NCBI RefSeq assembly: GCF_004770105.1
Contig: NZ_RQEY01000026.1
Span: forward strand, 124,001-188,000
Source: Leptospira andrefontaineae
Lineage (GTDB): Bacteria > Spirochaetota > Leptospiria > Leptospirales > Leptospiraceae
Direction: 5' to 3'
DNA: 64,000 nucleotides
The translations under genes were made by a program, and so were the position numbers. The notes beneath the pieces were generated by a model. It did no database searches. It saw nothing but the letters and a program-made list of their open reading frames with translations, and was not told where the DNA came from. How positions within the stretch are numbered: the first letter of the stretch is position 1; each line of letters opens with the position of its first letter. This document shows positions 59,890 through 64,000 of this stretch, piece by piece.

Positions 59890-61341
59890 TTATCCGAACG
59901 ATAAGTTGGAATCGTTCACGTTTGCGAAATTTATATCGAATAGATCCATTAGGTAATTTTGATGGAACCTCCAAGGGCGATTCGCACCTCTTTGAGGGAA
60001 TTGGTCTATCGCTCTTTGGATGTATCCTGAATTCAGATCAAGTATCGGTTCCTTCTCCATTTTTGTCGGATCACAAACCGGAACACATTGTTTGTAACCT
60101 TTCGATTGCATATGGTTTAAAAGTCTTGCTACATACGTAGAAGTTAGATCCGCTCTTAATGTCCAAGATGCATTTGTGTAACCTACACAGAATGCAAAAT
60201 TAGGAACTCCACTTAACATTAATCCTTTGAATGTAAATTGTTTAGAAATATCTACTTCCTTACCGTCTACCTTCAGTTCGATCCCGCCGATTGCGAGTAA
60301 TTCCAATCCTGTCGCAGTTACTATGATATCCGCTTCCAATTCTTTTCCGGATTTTAATTTAATTCCTTTGGATGTGAAAGTTTCAATATGATCTGTAACG
60401 ATCGAGGCTTTACCTTTAGAAATTGATTTAAAAAGATCCGAGTCGGGAACCAGACATACCCTTTGGTCCCAAGGTTGGTAATTTGGTTTAAAGTGAGTAT
60501 CTATATCGTAACCCTTAGGAAGAGATACTTTTAATCTTAATCTAATTAACCACTTCGCAAAGTTGGGAGATCTTTTGCAAACTTGGTAAAACCAAATTTG
60601 GATCAGAATATTTTTGATACGAGTGATATGATGAGCTAACTTCGCAGGTAGAATGAATCTTAAAAAATCCGCGACTATATCTTTGGACGGAAGACTTGTG
60701 ATATAAGTCGGTGATCTTTGCAACATTGTAACATGTGCAGCATCATCCGCCATGGATGGAACTAATGTAACTGCAGTTGCGCCACTCCCGATCACCACAA
60801 CCTTTTTGCCTTTGTAATTTAAATTCTCCGGCCAATGTTGTGGATGTATGATCTGGCCCTTAAAGTTTCTTAATCCCGGAAAGTTCGGAGTGAATCCTTT
60901 ATCGTAATTATAATAACCGCTGCAGATATAAAGAAAGTCGGCTGTGTATGTGCGCTTTTCTTTTTTAGGACCTACTTCTACAGTCAAAGTCCAAAAGTTT
61001 TCCTTACTGGACCAAGAAGTTGACGTAACTCTATGTTCGAATCTGATATTACGATCTATTCCAAACTCAGATGCAGTCTCCCTCACATAATTTAGGATAG
61101 AAGGTCCGTCGGCGATCGCCTTCGCTTCTTTCCAAGGTCGGAAAGAATAACCCAAGGTAAACATATCTGAATCGGAACGAATTCCCGGATAACGAAATAA
61201 ACTCCAGGTCCCGCCGATATCTGCTCTACTTTCTAAGATTGTATATTTTTTGCCTGGGCAAAGTTTTTGCAGATGATAGCCGGCACTGATCCCTGATAAA
61301 CCCGCGCCCACAGTGATCACATCGAAATGTTCTTTTTGCAT
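59890..61341 (-). CDS. flavin monooxygenase, Baeyer-Villiger type (EthA-like)
   Basis: 483 residues. FAD loop GAGLSGISAGYHL near residue 12, ESRADIGGTWSLFRYPGIRSDSD, the Baeyer-Villiger fingerprint FKGQIIHPQHWP, NADPH loop VIGSGATAVTL and the late ATG of VTATGLELL. The pattern and length resemble the EthA group. It converts ketones to esters or oxidises sulfur compounds. Natural substrate unknown. Leads an operon with the SDR. Confidence 0.9.
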   Translation of the reverse strand: MQKEHFDVITVGAGLSGISAGYHLQKLCPGKKYTILESRADIGGTWSLFRYPGIRSDSDMFTLGYSFRPWKEAKAIADGPSILNYVRETASEFGIDRNIRFEHRVTSTSWSSKENFWTLTVEVGPKKEKRTYTADFLYICSGYYNYDKGFTPNFPGLRNFKGQIIHPQHWPENLNYKGKKVVVIGSGATAVTLVPSMADDAAHVTMLQRSPTYITSLPSKDIVADFLRFILPAKLAHHITRIKNILIQIWFYQVCKRSPNFAKWLIRLRLKVSLPKGYDIDTHFKPNYQPWDQRVCLVPDSDLFKSISKGKASIVTDHIETFTSKGIKLKSGKELEADIIVTATGLELLAIGGIELKVDGKEVDISKQFTFKGLMLSGVPNFAFCVGYTNASWTLRADLTSTYVARLLNHMQSKGYKQCVPVCDPTKMEKEPILDLNSGYIQRAIDQFPQRGANRPWRFHQNYLMDLFDINFANVNDSNLSFG

Positions 61342-61571
61342 TTTTTCCTCAGTGGATACATTCTATCGGTCCCACTGAAAGAACCGATTACATCCAGCTT
61401 GTCTGCGATGGATTTTGCACTAAAACCGAGTAAGATTCGACTGATCTTATAATATCACTCCCAAAAATTCGTTCGAGATGATAAGAATATACCGGGTTTT
61501 CAGTAGTTTACGTGTCAAAGTAATCCCGAAAAGGCTTGCCTATATCTTAAAATCCAAGAATGGAGAAGGTT

Positions 61572-61892
61572 ATGAAGTATTACTCTGTTGCGGAATTGAA
61601 TATTACCAGTGCACGTTGGATCCCAGCCTATGTTCGTAATGTAACTAAGATGGTGGAAAAATTCGGGGGAAGATATCTTTCCAGGACTACAAATATGGAG
61701 AAAATGGAAGGAGACCGTAAACTTCCTCAGCTATTCTTGATCATCGAATGGCCGTCAAAAGAAGCGGTTCAAAACTTCTATAATTCTGAGGAATACAAAC
61801 CTTTTCTGGAAAGTAGACTCAAAGGTTCCAACGGAGAATTCATTTTGGTCCCAGGTGAGGACGTGAATCAGCTTGCGAATGTTCCTGAGTGA
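61572..61892 (+). CDS. DUF1330-family protein
   Basis: 106 residues from the ATG at 61572, which begins the conserved KYYSVAELNITSARW; GAGAAGG is just upstream and an ATG at 61560 adds four residues. The ferredoxin-like DUF1330 fold is shown by EKFGGRYLSRTTNMEKMEGD, LFLIIEWPSKEAVQNFYNSEEYKPF. Function unknown. Monocistronic. Confidence 0.82.
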   Translation: MKYYSVAELNITSARWIPAYVRNVTKMVEKFGGRYLSRTTNMEKMEGDRKLPQLFLIIEWPSKEAVQNFYNSEEYKPFLESRLKGSNGEFILVPGEDVNQLANVPE

Positions 61893-61970
61893 TAAAGATC
61901 CTACTCGGTTAAACGTTCTAAAACATTACATATGTAACAGCTCCAATCTAAATTCATTACGTTTGGGAAA

Positions 61971-62000
61971 TTGACCGACTCATTTTGAAAAGTGTATCCT
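61971..62000 (+). promoter_or_regulatory. promoter of the lipoprotein gene
   Basis: TTGACC at 61971-61976 and TATCCT at 61995-62000 are 18 bp apart, 28 bases before the ATG at 62028. A perfect 12-bp palindrome TTACATATGTAA at 61926-61937 lies upstream and could be a regulator site. Confidence 0.5.
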
Positions 62001-62027
62001 TTCTCCTATATATTTGATGGAGAAAAT

Positions 62028-62570
62028 ATGTTTAAAATTTATAAGATTCACGTTTCACTTCTTCTTATCCTTGCCTGTGTTTTGATAAGTTGTTCTGAAG
62101 AAAAGAAGAATGATCAGTCGCTATTGTCAATAGCTGTCTTGCAGGCGAGTCCAGGTAGTGGTGTGATCGGCGGAATAGAAGAACCAAATTTAGGAACGGC
62201 AACTTTGCTCCTCAATTTCGATACTTTTGAACTATTAAACCAGGAAGAATGTACGGATGGAGGGATAGGGATTATCATCAGTCGAAATGTAGGGCCTATT
62301 ACTCCGATCTTAAATATTCATGAAGTAGACATGTCTAAAAACTCCGGAATCTTTTTAGAAGCTGGAGCACTTACAACCGGATCTCATATGGATTTGGATC
62401 ATAGTGATGGAGAAACGTATGGGGTAGTAAACGATTGTCCTGCTTATGTAATGGAGAATACTCTTACAATTTATGACCTACAGGTACTAAATTGCCAAAT
62501 TGCGGATCAATTTGGAGCGGGTGCGAATAAGAAGATGATGTCTTTCCGGGCTCGTTGTACTAAATCGTAA
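62028..62570 (+). CDS. small lipoprotein of unknown function
   Basis: 180 residues from the ATG at 62028 (GGAG upstream); the frame back to 61992 only adds residues before the leader. Signal sequence FKIYKIHVSLLLILACVLISC ends in a good lipobox, so the mature protein starts at the Cys. The body has two or three further Cys and a repeat-poor beta-rich pattern. No family recognised. Its 3' end overlaps the convergent LuxR-type gene by 64 bases. Confidence 0.7.
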   Translation: MFKIYKIHVSLLLILACVLISCSEEKKNDQSLLSIAVLQASPGSGVIGGIEEPNLGTATLLLNFDTFELLNQEECTDGGIGIIISRNVGPITPILNIHEVDMSKNSGIFLEAGALTTGSHMDLDHSDGETYGVVNDCPAYVMENTLTIYDLQVLNCQIADQFGAGANKKMMSFRARCTKS

Positions 62571-63694
62571 AAACAAACCTTCGTTTGTGTTCTACGAACG
62601 AAGGTTAATTTTTTTTCTATCTTTCTTTTAGTCAAAATTACAGTTAATCTTTGGAGCTGGTCTTTAGAACTGGACTTTGATTCAGGGAGAACTTTTGCAT
62701 AAATATTTTTCAAATGATTTCTAAGAGTTCCATTCGAGACATTTAATACGAGCTGAATGAAAGATCTGCTATGTCCTTCATTCAATAATTCGCAAATACG
62801 GATCTCCTGTTTTGACAATCCATACTCTTCCAAGTTGAATTCTATTTTAGAAATTACATTTGCAGTTTTGTATAAATGAAATACTAAGAAGGATAAAAAA
62901 CTACAGGCTGCCAAGGCTGCGATCGCAGTGATATAAACTTCTCTAAATTGGAGAGATTTAAAAACCGGCCAGAATAACATCCCGATCAGTATTCCCACTG
63001 CGATTGAGATCAAGATGTTTGCAGCGATCCTAAACAATCCAGGACTTCCTTGGTTGTATCGATTCAAATAAACAGAGAGGGTAACTGAAAGTGCCGCATC
63101 CGCTACCGGATGAAGAGGAGGTAATTCTATTCCATAAAGGGGTAAAAAGTTAGAGAATAAAGCCATCCACCAGAGTAAGAAAATCGTAATGAAGAATTTT
63201 TTCTCGAAGAATACATTCCATTTTACGGGTTTTAAGAAGAAGTAGATACAAATGCACATCCCAAGCACATGTACTCCGGCTCCGATCAAACCTCCGAATA
63301 AAGAAAGAAGAGGGCCATGACCAAAGTAGAAATGGCTAAACCCAACCACAAAGTAATTAGGTATAGAAGAGCATAAAAAGTCTGCGAGGATTGCAGTAAT
63401 TAAGACAAACACAGTAAGTGGATTTAAGATCCTTCTTCCCGTACAAAAACCCGCCATACCAGCAAGGATAGGAGCCAAACTGAAAAAGGAATGGCATTGA
63501 AAGATCCACCAAGCAAGTCCCAGTTCATTGGAAGATGTGAGACACATTGCAGCAGTTGCCCCGTTTTGGATACCAACTGCAAGATAGAATACAGTCATGA
63601 GCCTATGGAAAGGATGATCTCTTCCGATATTCTCGATCAAACAGCTAAGGTTGGCGAGTGACGCCACCATCGGTACTATGAAAAAAATTTCCAA
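62507..63694 (-). CDS. membrane protein with LuxR-type helix-turn-helix
   Basis: 395 residues. The first 260 hold about eight membrane segments (a 7TM-like sensor) and the following 65 a LuxR-type DNA-binding domain: LSKQEIRICELLNEGHS, FIQLVLNVSNGTLRNHLKNIYAKV. Membrane-bound LuxR regulators of this layout answer to unknown signals. The last 40 residues are encoded through the opposite-strand terminator and the end of the lipoprotein gene, so they may be recent read-through sequence. Monocistronic. Confidence 0.72.
   Translation of the reverse strand: MEIFFIVPMVASLANLSCLIENIGRDHPFHRLMTVFYLAVGIQNGATAAMCLTSSNELGLAWWIFQCHSFFSLAPILAGMAGFCTGRRILNPLTVFVLITAILADFLCSSIPNYFVVGFSHFYFGHGPLLSLFGGLIGAGVHVLGMCICIYFFLKPVKWNVFFEKKFFITIFLLWWMALFSNFLPLYGIELPPLHPVADAALSVTLSVYLNRYNQGSPGLFRIAANILISIAVGILIGMLFWPVFKSLQFREVYITAIAALAACSFLSFLVFHLYKTANVISKIEFNLEEYGLSKQEIRICELLNEGHSRSFIQLVLNVSNGTLRNHLKNIYAKVLPESKSSSKDQLQRLTVILTKRKIEKKLTFVRRTQTKVCFYDLVQRARKDIIFLFAPAPN
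62576..62616 (+). terminator. terminator of the lipoprotein gene
   Basis: AACCTTCGTT / AACGAAGGTT with three more pairs (13 bp in all) and a 5-base loop, followed by AA and a run of eight T. It begins five bases after the lipoprotein stop and lies inside the 3' part of the convergent LuxR-type gene. Confidence 0.8.
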
Positions 63695-63836
63695 ACGTAT
63701 TCAGTCGTAATAAAGATTTAAGAAGAATTTACTTTTTGATCCGAGGACTAAATTTCATCTTCTTTTTATAAGTATAATAAATTTTTTCTTTATTAGGTTA
63801 ATCATAGATGAATATTCTATCTTCTCAGGAAAGTAT

Positions 63837-64000
63837 ATGGCGATTAACGAAAAAACATCTGAACGTCTTCGAAAGGCTCTTACCAAACAGAAAGAAGTAG
63901 AGGAGAAAAAAATGTTTGGTGGCCTATGTTTCATGGTGAACGGAAAGATGTGCGTCTGTGTTAGAGATGAAGAGCTTATGTTTAGAATAGATCCCAAGGA
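63837..64000 (+). CDS. TfoX N-terminal-domain protein (5' part only)
   Basis: The reading frame from the ATG at 63837 (AGGA just upstream) is open to the right edge, 54 codons. It matches the TfoX N-terminal domain: SERLRKALTKQKEVEEKKMFGGLCFMVNGKMCV. Single-domain relatives are about 110 residues long. Function in non-competent bacteria is unknown. Truncated by the window edge, not by mutation. Confidence 0.8.
   Translation, partial: MAINEKTSERLRKALTKQKEVEEKKMFGGLCFMVNGKMCVCVRDEELMFRIDPK

Noticed and set aside
63755..63997. 80-residue minus-strand open frame at the right edge
   Set aside because: The plus strand carries a recognisable TfoX-like start with a ribosome-binding site; the minus frame is its shadow.

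Overview
The window reads as ordinary chromosome of a spirochaete, most likely a Leptospira species. The GC content looks moderate (about 40 % by eye, not counted), higher than I would expect for the pathogenic clade. Pointers to Leptospira are the gene set as a whole: a PlsC-like acyltransferase fused to GpsA, lipoproteins with loose lipoboxes, a many-gene Suf locus, an Aer-like chemotaxis operon, CcmABC, and GC-rich palindromic intergenic repeats. I see no insertion sequence, prophage, CRISPR array or rRNA.

Layout. 1-5.6 kb: an FLVCR-like MFS permease, a royal-jelly/yellow-like lipoprotein, and an FGGY sugar kinase with a TetR regulator and a near-perfect palindromic operator candidate. 5.6-13.1 kb: the acyltransferase-GpsA fusion, hisZ-like and purA, tRNA-Lys and tRNA-Glu, a TIGR02757 protein, HMG-CoA lyase and an orphan ABC ATPase. 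13.1-16.9 kb: two exported proteins facing the haem exporter genes ccmABC. 16.9-22.4 kb: a response-regulator phosphatase, purCSQ and an EAL protein. 22.4-29.7 kb: sufC-sufD-Rieske-sufS-sufU, then a Phd/VapC-type toxin-antitoxin pair, an AraC regulator, chrA and sufT. 29.7-32.9 kb: ridA, a membrane protein and modBAC. 33-41.4 kb: methyltransferase, DEAD-box helicase, amidase, a GerM-like protein, enoyl-CoA hydratase and a PilZ-like protein. 41.4-43.8 kb: pirin facing a MerR regulator and a DMT exporter. 43.8-47.8 kb: an aromatic meta-cleavage cluster whose central part looks deleted. 47.9-50.2 kb: outer-membrane, metallo-hydrolase and YegP-like genes. 50.2-58.9 kb: a chemotaxis operon (REC-ATPase, cheA, cheW, PAS receptor, cheB, cheR, cheY). 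59-64 kb: an SDR and Baeyer-Villiger monooxygenase pair, a DUF1330 protein, a lipoprotein, a membrane-bound LuxR-type protein and the start of a TfoX-like gene.

The most interesting signals are these. (1) Three FNR/FixK-like dyads lie at exact 31-bp steps upstream of the chemotaxis operon, whose receptor has an Aer-like PAS domain. (2) A rearrangement joins the 5' part of an extradiol dioxygenase gene head-on to the 3' third of a hydratase gene inside an otherwise intact meta-cleavage cluster. (3) The antitoxin has a near-consensus promoter whose predicted start point falls on the ATG, so its transcript may be leaderless. (4) The first chemotaxis-operon protein is a REC-ATPase without a recognisable phospho-accepting histidine. 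(5) The Suf locus has no sufB, includes a Rieske protein, and is split by a toxin-antitoxin module. Everything was read by eye; family names come from motif recognition, not database searches.
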